NCBI GenBank assembly: GCA_024231375.1
Contig: JAAEQP010000419.1
Location: forward strand, 1 to 18,265
From: a bacterium
GTDB taxonomy: Bacteria; Hydrogenedentota; Hydrogenedentia; Hydrogenedentiales; SLHB01
Direction: 5' to 3'
DNA length: 18,265 nucleotides
Positions 1 through 6,347 of this stretch are shown here, in pieces (within the stretch, counting starts at the first letter, position 1; each line of letters starts with the position of its first letter). Position numbers and translations under genes: made by a program. The notes under the pieces are model-generated. The model worked only from the letters and a program-made list of their open reading frames with translations. It had not been told where the DNA came from and searched no databases.

Positions 1-94
1 CCCTCCAAATAACAGGCTTCGCGACGCTCCATGCACCGCACAGAACTAACGGTAGCCGGACGGCCCATGTCAGTCAAGGGCGGTCGCGCCCAAC

Positions 95-108
95 GCGCAG
101 ATCTGCGC
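95..108. other. Short perfect palindrome just downstream of gpsA
   Basis: A perfect 14-base palindrome (GCGCAGATCTGCGC) lies two bases beyond the gpsA stop codon and can form a 5-bp stem with a GATC loop. There is no T-run on either side, so it is at best a weak transcript end or an RNA 3' stabiliser. The rest of positions 1-110 shows no gene that I can support. Confidence 0.25.
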
Positions 109-110
109 TT

Positions 111-1085
111 CTACCGTTCCGGTTTCGGCTCGCGCCCCATGAGTGCTTCCACGGCTTCACGCGGGTCGGCGTTGTCGAAGAGGACTGCGTGGATTCGCTC
201 GGTGATCGGCATCTCGACGCCTACCTTGTGCGCCAGGGCCACGGCGGAGCGGGTCGTACGAACCCCTTCCGCAACCATGGGCGTGGCCGCGGCGATTTGG
301 TCCAAGGTCTTGCCCGCGGCGATCTGTTCGCCCACGGCACGGTTCCGCGAGTGACGGCTTTCGCAGGTGACGATGAGGTCGCCCATGCCGCTGAGTCCCG
401 CGAAGGTGAGGGGGTCGCCGCCCATGGCCACGCCAAGACGCGACATTTCGGCGAGTCCACGCGTGATGAGCGCGGCCTTGGCATTGTCGCCCAGCCCGAA
501 CCCATCGCACACGCCGGCCGCGATGGCGATGACGTTCTTCAGCGCGCCGCCCAGTTCGACACCCACCAAATCCGGGCTGGTATAGACGCGGAAGGTCCGG
601 TACATGAACGCGTTTTGAACAGCCTGGCACGCGTCCGGCCGGTCACCGGCCACCACCAACGTGGCGGGCAGGTCGCGCGCGACTTCCTCGGCGTGACTCG
701 GACCCGAAAGCGCCGTAACCGGACAATCGCCCGATGTCTCATGGATGACTTCGTGCATGCACTGCAGCGTGTCGTTTTCGATGCCCTTGGCCACACTGAC
801 CCGGATGGCGTCATCCGGAAGCGTCAGCGAGGACGTCACGGCTCGCATGGCGTGCGACGGCACGGCCAGCACCACCATCTCCGCGTCGGTGGCGGGTTCC
901 AGTGACACCTCAATGGATTCCGGTAGAGAGATGTCTTTCAGGAACAAGGGACTGCGCCGCGTCTCGCGCAAGGCGTCCGGACCGTCCTCTTCCCGGCACC
1001 ACAGGCGCACCGCGTGCTTCTTCAACGCCAGCAACCGTGCCAGCGCCAATCCCCAGCTTCCTGCTCCGACTACTTGTATACGCAT
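111..1085 (-). CDS. gpsA: Glycerol-3-phosphate dehydrogenase [NAD(P)+], GpsA
   Basis: This cytoplasmic enzyme reduces dihydroxyacetone phosphate to sn-glycerol-3-phosphate, the backbone for phospholipid synthesis. The 324-residue protein has the usual family length. It opens with the Rossmann motif GAGSWG (residues 7-12), then AVPSHAMR (74-81) and SVAKGIE (97-103). GPSHAEEVARDLPA follows at 128-141, and the catalytic-lysine segment GGALKNV has K183. The substrate-side block GLSGMGDLIVTC (230-241) and SRNRAVGEQIAAG (246-258) complete the picture. I chose the ATG at 1085 because GGGAGG lies 8 bases upstream and the Rossmann strand begins at once; a longer in-frame reading to 1352 adds low-complexity sequence that crosses the upstream repeat. 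The gene is 121 bp downstream of the BNR_4 gene on the same strand, with a strong palindrome between, so it may be transcribed separately. The family assignment is certain. Confidence 0.97.
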   Translation of the reverse strand: MRIQVVGAGSWGLALARLLALKKHAVRLWCREEDGPDALRETRRSPLFLKDISLPESIEVSLEPATDAEMVVLAVPSHAMRAVTSSLTLPDDAIRVSVAKGIENDTLQCMHEVIHETSGDCPVTALSGPSHAEEVARDLPATLVVAGDRPDACQAVQNAFMYRTFRVYTSPDLVGVELGGALKNVIAIAAGVCDGFGLGDNAKAALITRGLAEMSRLGVAMGGDPLTFAGLSGMGDLIVTCESRHSRNRAVGEQIAAGKTLDQIAAATPMVAEGVRTTRSAVALAHKVGVEMPITERIHAVLFDNADPREAVEALMGREPKPER

Positions 1086-1108
1086 GGTGTGTTCCTCCCG
1101 GAGGACGC

Positions 1109-1169
1109 GGAAATGGGGACAGTCCCGTCTCGCTCGGGGACTCGCTCGCTTGGTACAGTCCCCATTTCC
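1109..1169. repeat. Palindromic intergenic element, same family as 6174-6236
   Basis: Perfect 12-base arms (GGAAATGGGGAC at 1109-1120 and GTCCCCATTTCC at 1158-1169) enclose a GC-rich centre with CTCGCTCG motifs. Read on the minus strand it has a GGGACTG...CTGTCCC core, with a T-T mismatch inside the arms and AGCGAGCG / AGCGAGACGGG in the loop. This is the same pattern as the hairpins at 6174-6236 and 18110-18169. An inner alternative stem (AGTCCC with GGGACT, 1121-1142) is also possible. It lies between the BNR_4 and gpsA genes. No T-run follows, so it is not a classical terminator. A short direct repeat (ACTCGCTCGCYTGGTA) starts near 1140 and again near 1170. Confidence 0.75.
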
Positions 1170-1206
1170 ACTCGCTCGCCTGGTAAACCCGTTCTCTCTC
1201 TGGCGG

Positions 1207-2550
1207 TCAGCCTTTGTCCTTGAACCGATAGAGTCGCAACATGCTCGGTTCGGGCAAGTCGCCCTCTCGCGCACGGTCACGATTGGGTCCCAACGTCTCC
1301 CACCGGACCATGTACCGGACCTTCGCTTGCCCAGAGCTGCCCGTGTCGCCACGCCAGTTCACGCGCATGCCCGGAAACGTCGATTCCAGTTTGCCCACGC
1401 CGCCCGGCCGGGTCGGTTTCCGCTTCATCTTGCCCACAGGCCGCAGCGTATCCGGGTCCAACCGCCAGGTTCCGCTCCCGTACTCAATGTGCCAGTAATC
1501 CTGCGCCAACGAGCCGTCCGGTTCAACCGTGACACTGCCCGCGCGCATCTCGTTCGCGATACTGCCTCCGCCCGAAAACTCCCACCGGTACTCCCAGTCG
1601 GTCATCCGGTGAATCACCCACGAGCCGTCTTCCAGCCGCGCGTTGTAGACCTGGGTGTTCCCGTCCCCATCGTGTTTGTGGTAGCTGAGCACGGGCCGCG
1701 CTTTGTGGTCGAAGGCCATGCGCAGGTTGCTGTTGATCGCGCCGCCTCCCGCGGGTACCGGGTCCACCACCGCCCCGCTGGTGATAGTGATGGGCAACTC
1801 CAACGGCGTACCCGCGCTCGTCTCCCAATGGACAAGATCGCGGCTGCGCGCATAGCTGATGTCGTGATTGGTGGCGCAGTCGGGCGTGTCCCGCCAGATC
1901 CAAGCCAAGTGGAACCAGCCATCGGGCCCTTTCCGAGGCGCGCCGGTGGGATAGGCGTTCATCTTACCCTCGCCCGACAGAATCGGTGTGTCCAGGAACC
2001 GTCGCCAGGCCCGCGCCTCGTGGTCGTACATGTTGTAGATGCGTACGCCATTCCCGCTCTTTCCGTCGCGATACAGAAACATGAACTCGTTGGCCGCTCC
2101 GCGGAAGAACACCGGGTACGTGCATCGGTCTTCGTCACGGCCAACCATCGCCTCAACGCGCTCGAAGGTCCGCGCGTCGCCCGGCGCCGTGGTTCGGAAG
2201 TACAACAACGGCGCGCAGTGCATGTTGCCCGTCAGGTGCAGATGCCCGGTATCGTCCACGGCCATGGTGATGTAGTTGTGGCTGTCCCAACCGATGTGCG
2301 ACGGCAGTTCAACGAAATCCCAGTCCTCGGACCCCAGCGCGCGTTGAGCCACCGCCATCTGCCGGTCGGCGTTGTAGAACGCCACGAATTGCCGTCCATT
2401 GTGGGTCAATAGACAAAACCCTACCGGGTGTCCGGACCACACCGGCGCAATATCGAGTTGCTCCTCCATCAGAATCTCGCCGCCCGCGGGCGCCGCGGCG
2501 GACATCAACCCCGCCACGGGCACGAGTGCCATACACAGAGAACGCGACAT
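1207..2550 (-). CDS. Secreted BNR_4-family protein, possible polysaccharide lyase-like propeller
   Basis: A 447-residue exported protein with an N-terminal signal peptide (MSRSLCMALVPVAGLMSAAA). The mature part reads as a BNR/sialidase-like beta-propeller of the BNR_4 type: WSGHPVGFCLL (residues 38-48), FVAFYNADRQM (55-65) and a His-rich block GWDSHNYITMAVDD...LHLTGNMHC with H91, H103 and H111. Later come the stretches YPTGAPRKGPDGWFHLAWIWRDTPDCATNHDISYA and NSNLRMAFDHKARPVLSYHKHDGDGNTQ, split here only by eye. From memory, BNR_4 includes ulvan lyases (CAZy PL24-type) as well as many uncharacterised proteins, so a carbohydrate-active role is plausible but the substrate is unknown. The ATG at 2550 follows AGAGG; a GTG at 2562 is the alternative. 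It lies 63 bp downstream of the epimerase gene on the same strand, probably co-transcribed. Confidence 0.8.
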   Translation of the reverse strand: MSRSLCMALVPVAGLMSAAAPAGGEILMEEQLDIAPVWSGHPVGFCLLTHNGRQFVAFYNADRQMAVAQRALGSEDWDFVELPSHIGWDSHNYITMAVDDTGHLHLTGNMHCAPLLYFRTTAPGDARTFERVEAMVGRDEDRCTYPVFFRGAANEFMFLYRDGKSGNGVRIYNMYDHEARAWRRFLDTPILSGEGKMNAYPTGAPRKGPDGWFHLAWIWRDTPDCATNHDISYARSRDLVHWETSAGTPLELPITITSGAVVDPVPAGGGAINSNLRMAFDHKARPVLSYHKHDGDGNTQVYNARLEDGSWVIHRMTDWEYRWEFSGGGSIANEMRAGSVTVEPDGSLAQDYWHIEYGSGTWRLDPDTLRPVGKMKRKPTRPGGVGKLESTFPGMRVNWRGDTGSSGQAKVRYMVRWETLGPNRDRAREGDLPEPSMLRLYRFKDKG

Positions 2551-2613
2551 GAAACCTCTCACTCTGCGTTGATTCCTTTCTGGATGGTCCGACGTTCCGC
2601 CGTCGACGTTGCC

Positions 2614-3612
2614 TCAGAGATACGTGCTCAGGCGGGACTCGAAAAACGACCGCGTAGCCGCCAGGCCCGTAGGGATGTCCGTGACGGGCGCCCAATCGAC
2701 GTACTTCGAGATGCGCGCGTTCGAAATGGCCACGTCACCCACGTCGAGATTCACCCAACTCTCCGGCCAGGGCACATGGGTGATGGCCCCGTTTCCGAAG
2801 GTCTCGACAATCATGTTCGCGAAGTCCGTGATGGTGTGGCCGCCATTTCCCGCGGCGAACAGCGTCTCCCCATGGGTGGCGGGGCTTGCCGCAACCTTCA
2901 GCAGAGCGTCCACGCAGTCGTCGACGAAAAGCACGTTGCGCCGCTGGGCCCCTTCGCCGTAGATGGTCAGGCTCTTGCCCTGAAGGGCGAGTCCGATAAA
3001 GAAGTTCAATACCCCGCCGTCACTACTCTTGATGTTGGCACGCGGTCCAAATATGTTGGCCAACCGAACCACGCTGGTCTTCAGCCCGTGAACCCGGTGG
3101 TAGACCAGATGGTACTTCTCGGCCACGCTCTTGTTCGCCGAATAGATGTCGTGGGGAAACTCGGGATGCAACTCGTCGATCGGTTCCTGCACCATCGTGC
3201 CGCACTGCGTGCTCGTGCCCACGTACACCACGCGCGCCTGCGGATTGTCCTGGCGCACTGCCTCCAACACGTTCATCGCGCCCCGGCAGTTGATGTCGAT
3301 GTCCAGGAAAGGATCGCGAATCGAGTAGGTATGCGACGTGTGGCCCGCCAGATTGAATACGATGTCGTGCTCGGCAATGGTGCGCCGGACCAGGTTGAAG
3401 TCGCGAACATCGTTGATGATGACGCGGATTTGCTCACTGTGCCCGTCCACGTTCGCAACATTGCCGCCCCCGTGGTCCATCAACGAGTCGTAGACGGACA
3501 CGGACGCGCCCAGCTCGGCGCAACGGATCGCCAGGTTGCTGCCGATGAATCCCAGTCCGCCCAGCACCAGCACGCGCCGGCCCGCACAGAAATCCTGTAG
3601 TGTCTGTTGCAC
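2614..3612 (-). CDS. NAD-dependent epimerase/dehydratase (extended SDR), nucleotide-sugar type
   Basis: A 332-residue extended short-chain dehydrogenase/reductase. The N-terminal dinucleotide motif GGLGFIG (G18, G21, G24) binds NAD(P), YDSL (41-44) ends the second strand, and FNLAG (86-90) is the typical later strand. The active site is visible as GTST (132-135) with Y157-SAN-K161. Substrate-side motifs are ANIFGPR, then [20 protein letters not shown], as in UDP-glucose 4-epimerase and related nucleotide-sugar enzymes. I chose GTG at 3612 because GGAGG sits 7 bases upstream. The in-frame ATG at 3630 has AGGAG directly against it, which is too close. The exact sugar cannot be assigned. The gene is divergent from the glycyl radical enzyme and upstream of the BNR_4 gene. 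Confidence 0.88.
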   Translation of the reverse strand: MQQTLQDFCAGRRVLVLGGLGFIGSNLAIRCAELGASVSVYDSLMDHGGGNVANVDGHSEQIRVIINDVRDFNLVRRTIAEHDIVFNLAGHTSHTYSIRDPFLDIDINCRGAMNVLEAVRQDNPQARVVYVGTSTQCGTMVQEPIDELHPEFPHDIYSANKSVAEKYHLVYHRVHGLKTSVVRLANIFGPRANIKSSDGGVLNFFIGLALQGKSLTIYGEGAQRRNVLFVDDCVDALLKVAASPATHGETLFAAGNGGHTITDFANMIVETFGNGAITHVPWPESWVNLDVGDVAISNARISKYVDWAPVTDIPTGLAATRSFFESRLSTYL

Positions 3613-3646
3613 GCGTTTCCTCCGACACATCTCCTGAATCGCTCAC

Positions 3647-3676
3647 AGCATACATCAGTCGAGGCGCCCGTGACCA
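3647..3676 (-). promoter_or_regulatory. Candidate promoter for the epimerase-BNR_4 genes
   Basis: On the minus strand, TGGTCA (3676-3671) and TATGCT (3652-3647) are separated by 18 bp and lie about 35 bp upstream of the GTG at 3612. Both boxes match the sigma70 consensus at four of six positions, so this is a weak candidate. Confidence 0.3.
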
Positions 3677-3694
3677 GACACGGAAGAAGCCTCA

Positions 3695-3723
3695 TTGATG
3701 GGATGCGAAAACGGGTGTACAAT
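3695..3723 (+). promoter_or_regulatory. Sigma70-like promoter for the glycyl radical enzyme
   Basis: TTGATG (3695-3700) and TACAAT (3718-3723) are separated by exactly 17 bp, close to the sigma70 consensus. The start point would fall near 3730, giving a leader of about 80 nt before the ATG at 3811. That leader contains the alternative hairpins at 3732-3764. Confidence 0.6.
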
Positions 3724-3731
3724 CCCACTCG

Positions 3732-3764
3732 CGTTCGCCCACGAAGTGGACGAACGGTCGTTCG
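3732..3764 (+). promoter_or_regulatory. Two mutually exclusive hairpins in the glycyl radical enzyme leader
   Basis: Three alternating 6-mers, CGTTCG (3732-3737), CGAACG (3751-3756) and CGTTCG (3759-3764), lie at the start of the predicted leader. The first hairpin pairs CGTTCG and CCAC with GTGG and CGAACG around a GAA loop, with one C-A mismatch. The second pairs the same CGAACG with the following CGTTCG. Because the middle element is shared, only one can form at a time. No T-run follows, so this is not a simple terminator. A regulatory function is inferred only. Confidence 0.4.
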
Positions 3765-3810
3765 ATACGATGATTGACCGCCGGACCAAATCGCTAGGGA
3801 GTGTGTTCTC

Positions 3811-6042
3811 ATGGCAGTCCTTGACACTGCGCGCCATTCGGAGATTGACCTCGGCCAATACGACTGGCATACCGAGCCCACGGCGCACACGCACGCCTTC
3901 CTGGCCGCTGCCCGCCAGCGAATGGCAGAGAACCTCGATAGCCCCCGCCGCGACAACATGATGCGCGCCTTCTTCGAACGCTACGCCGGTGAACCCTTTT
4001 CGCGCAGGTACGCCCTGTCCATGGCCTATGCCCTCGAGAACGAGCCGGTGTATGTCAACGACGACGAGCGCCTTTGCGGCATGGTCTACCAGATTCGCGG
4101 CGGCCACGCGTCGTTCTGGGCGGATCCCGAGACATGCCCCGAGTGGTCTGAGTACTGTGCCACCAACAAGATCGCTGCCCGTGTGGAATCGGAGATCGCA
4201 GATCCTCTGGCCCGCACCGGCGGCGCGCCGGGGCACGTTGGCTGGCGCTGGGACCGTATCCTGAGTGGCGGCGTGTCGGCCCTGCTCGACAAACTGCGTG
4301 CCGCTCTCGAAACCGCCCCGGATGACAAAGCCCGCGCGTTCTATGAAGGCGCCATCGCCCTATGGGAGAGCGCGCTGCGGTGGAACGACCGGCACGTGGC
4401 GGAACTGGAGCGCCGTGCCGCGGACGCCACGGGACCCGAACGCGAACGGTTCGAGCGGCTTGCCGCCATTTGCCGCCGCGTACCCCGCGAACCCGCCTGC
4501 GGGTTCCACGAAGCCCTGCAGAGTTTCCATATGCAGCACCTCGTCGTCATGTTCGAGAATCCTTACGGCGGCAACGGACCCGGCTGCATGGACCGCTTGC
4601 TTTGGCCCTACCTGAAGGCGGACCTGGATGCCGGCGTCCTGACCCTGCAGGATGCACGCGAGCTTGTCGATGAACTGTTCATCCGGTTCGAGGAGCGTCT
4701 CTTCCCCGGCGACGGTTGGGTCGAAGCAATCACCGTCGGCGGCCGGGCAGGACCGGGTGAAGAATCGCCGAACCCGCTGACCTACATGTTCATCGAGGCC
4801 ATCCGTGACCTTGAGATCGTCCACCCGTCCGTCTACGTCCGTCTCAGTCCGGACGGTCCCGGCGACCTGCTGGATTTGTCCGTCGACTACCTGTTGAACG
4901 GCGCAAACCGCGCCCAGGTCTACAACGACGCCGCGTGCCTGCCCGCCATCGAAGCCGGGGGCGTGGATGCCGCGGATTCCCGCGACTACATGGCCGGCGG
5001 ATGCATGGAAATCTCGCCCCAGGGCATGCACAGCGACATGAACTTCGTCGCCATGCACAACGCCGCCGAACTGTTCGAGCGGGTCCTCATGGGTACCGGC
5101 GAAGGAGACAGCGCCGGCAGCTTGGCGGCATTCCGGGACTTCGACACCTTCTATGCCGCCTTCGAGGCCGAATTGGCCCAATTCTACCCTGAAATGGTCC
5201 GTTCATTGGACATAGCGCGCGAAGGATTCGCACAACTACGCCCGTGCTACCTCCTGTCAAGCCTCGTCGACGACTGCATCGGGAGGGGCCGCGAACAGTT
5301 GGACGGCGGCGCACGGTACAACGACTACGGCGTGTCCGTTCTCGGGTCGACCACGATCGCGGACTCCTTGACCGCCATCAAGCGGGCCGTTTTCGACGAA
5401 GCCTTCGTATCCGCAAGCGATCTGCTCAAAGCGCTCCGCACCGACTACGAAGGGTGCGAAGATCTGCGCGCGCGTCTGACCGCCATTCCCAAGTACGGGT
5501 CGGAAGACCCGGACGCCGACGCCATGTGCGGCCGCGTTGTCGCGTCCGTGTGCCACGCCATGCGGACGCCGCGCAACGCCCTCGGCGGCGCGCTCAAACC
5601 TATGATGTTCAACTTCGTGTGGACCCCGGAGGCCAGCGAGAGCCTTGCCGCCCGCGCCGACGGATCACGCCAGGGGGACCTCATCGGCCACGGCCTCACA
5701 CCCCAGCGCACGGGCATGACCAAGGGCTTGTCCGCCGCCATCAACTCCTCCTGCTCCCTCGATTGGTCCCCGGTCAACGGGGGCGCCACCTCCATGTGGG
5801 ATATGGACAGCAGTTGGATCAACCATGGGGTACTCAAGGGAATGCTCAACGTGTTCCTGGCGGGCGGCGGCATGATTTTCCAGGGGAACATGACGAGCGT
5901 TGCCGACCTCGAAGATGCCTTGGAGCGTCCGGAGCGGCACCCTCACCTCACCGTGCGTGTCGGCGGCTACTCGGCCCGGTTCACGGCCCTCGGCCCCGTC
6001 CTCCAGCAGGAGATCATCAACCGGTACCGCCATTCAGCATAA
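3811..6042 (+). CDS. Glycyl radical enzyme of the pyruvate formate-lyase family, substrate unknown
   Basis: A 743-residue member of the PFL/glycerol dehydratase superfamily, oxygen-sensitive and cytoplasmic by family knowledge. Both catalytic hallmarks are intact. The thiyl cysteine lies in GGCMEI (C398) with the glutamate E400 two residues on, and the C-terminal radical loop RVGGYSARF has the radical glycine G719. A C-x-E pair is typical of eliminases such as glycerol or choline lyases rather than true PFL, which has adjacent cysteines. GGARYNDYGVSVLG and TIADSLTAIKRAVFD also match the family. It is shorter than many relatives (roughly 790-840 residues). The region before the radical loop (GGATSMWDMDSSWI) is unlike the usual asparagine-bearing motif, so a divergent substrate is likely. 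The ATG is preceded by AGGGAG 9 bases upstream. No radical-SAM activating enzyme is adjacent or anywhere in the window. Confidence 0.93.
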   Translation: MAVLDTARHSEIDLGQYDWHTEPTAHTHAFLAAARQRMAENLDSPRRDNMMRAFFERYAGEPFSRRYALSMAYALENEPVYVNDDERLCGMVYQIRGGHASFWADPETCPEWSEYCATNKIAARVESEIADPLARTGGAPGHVGWRWDRILSGGVSALLDKLRAALETAPDDKARAFYEGAIALWESALRWNDRHVAELERRAADATGPERERFERLAAICRRVPREPACGFHEALQSFHMQHLVVMFENPYGGNGPGCMDRLLWPYLKADLDAGVLTLQDARELVDELFIRFEERLFPGDGWVEAITVGGRAGPGEESPNPLTYMFIEAIRDLEIVHPSVYVRLSPDGPGDLLDLSVDYLLNGANRAQVYNDAACLPAIEAGGVDAADSRDYMAGGCMEISPQGMHSDMNFVAMHNAAELFERVLMGTGEGDSAGSLAAFRDFDTFYAAFEAELAQFYPEMVRSLDIAREGFAQLRPCYLLSSLVDDCIGRGREQLDGGARYNDYGVSVLGSTTIADSLTAIKRAVFDEAFVSASDLLKALRTDYEGCEDLRARLTAIPKYGSEDPDADAMCGRVVASVCHAMRTPRNALGGALKPMMFNFVWTPEASESLAARADGSRQGDLIGHGLTPQRTGMTKGLSAAINSSCSLDWSPVNGGATSMWDMDSSWINHGVLKGMLNVFLAGGGMIFQGNMTSVADLEDALERPERHPHLTVRVGGYSARFTALGPVLQQEIINRYRHSA

Positions 6043-6105
6043 GGGGGCGGAGAAGCGAAAAGCCGGGGATCTCTTCGCGGTCTGCGCGTGGTGAGGCGGT
6101 ACTTC

Positions 6106-6271
6106 TTCACGCTTCGGTTGGCCGCAGTCCGGCACCTCGCGTGCAGCGCTCTCAGTGAACGCCGAGAACAGGAGCGAAAACGCCGGGACTGACCCCAGCG
6201 AGCGTAGCGAGACGGGTCTGTCCCTGGCCTTTTCGCGGGCTTCGCAAACAACTTGCGGACTTCTTCAACAG
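6106..6271 (+). repeat. Dispersed intergenic repeat, copy 1 (about 166 bp)
   Basis: This segment aligns by eye almost end to end with 18042-18204, at roughly 88-90 % identity with three single-base gaps. Shared blocks include TTCACGCTTCGGT, GGCCGCAGTCCGGC, GTGCAGCGCTCTCAG, CAGCGAGCGTAGCGAG and CCTTTTCGCGGGCTTCG. Both copies lie just after the 3' end of a plus-strand gene. No coding potential is shared and no terminal target duplication is obvious. Confidence 0.85.
6174..6236 (+). repeat. Long imperfect hairpin inside repeat copy 1
   Basis: GCGAAAACGCCGGGACTGACCC (22 bases, split as GCGAAAACGCC and GGGACTGACCC) pairs with GGGTCTGTCCC plus TGGCCTTTTCGC. The stem has about 20 base pairs with one C-C mismatch, one T bulge and one T-T mismatch, closing a loop rich in AGCGAG. 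The T-T mismatch inside GGGAC/GTCCC also occurs in the element at 1109-1169. It could fold on either strand in RNA and may serve as the transcription boundary between the two convergent genes. Confidence 0.75.
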
Positions 6272-6278
6272 CCCGGCC

Positions 6279-6325
6279 GATCCCAGCGAGCGCAACGATC
6301 CACGACTGTCCCAGGCATTTTCGAC
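6279..6325 (+). repeat. Degenerate partial copy of the repeat core
   Basis: GATCCCAGCGAGCG followed by CGACTGTCCCAGGCATTTTCG resembles the centre and right arm of the hairpin at 6191-6236 (GACCCCAGCGAGCG...CTGTCCCTGGCCTTTTCG). It starts 88 bp downstream of the matching point in copy 1. The left arm is missing, so no full hairpin forms. Confidence 0.5.
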
Positions 6326-6347
6326 GCCCTCAACTCCGGAGCATGCC

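Larger units (their letters stand above)
6043..6347. other. Convergent intergenic region made largely of dispersed repeats
   Basis: This 305-bp gap separates the 3' ends of the glycyl radical enzyme and the metallophosphoesterase. I see no supportable gene and no terminator with a T-run. Most of it is taken up by the dispersed repeat at 6106-6271 and a degenerate partial copy at 6279-6325. Confidence 0.7.

Noticed and set aside
31..354. Plus-strand frame at the left edge of the window
   Set aside because: Most of it is antisense to the gpsA C-terminal coding region and it has no ribosome site or recognisable motif.
1086..1352. N-terminal extension of gpsA to 1352
   Set aside because: The extra residues run through the repeat element and into the BNR_4 coding region. 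The Rossmann motif begins directly after the ATG at 1085, which has a good ribosome site.
745..2412. A 555-residue plus-strand open frame across gpsA and the BNR_4 gene
   Set aside because: It spans two unrelated real genes and the intergenic palindrome, which a true gene would not be expected to do.
6106..6271. Insertion sequence or CRISPR-type repeat
   Set aside because: There is no transposase frame, no terminal inverted repeats at the ends of the unit, no target duplication, and no regularly spaced array; only two full copies lie 12 kb apart.
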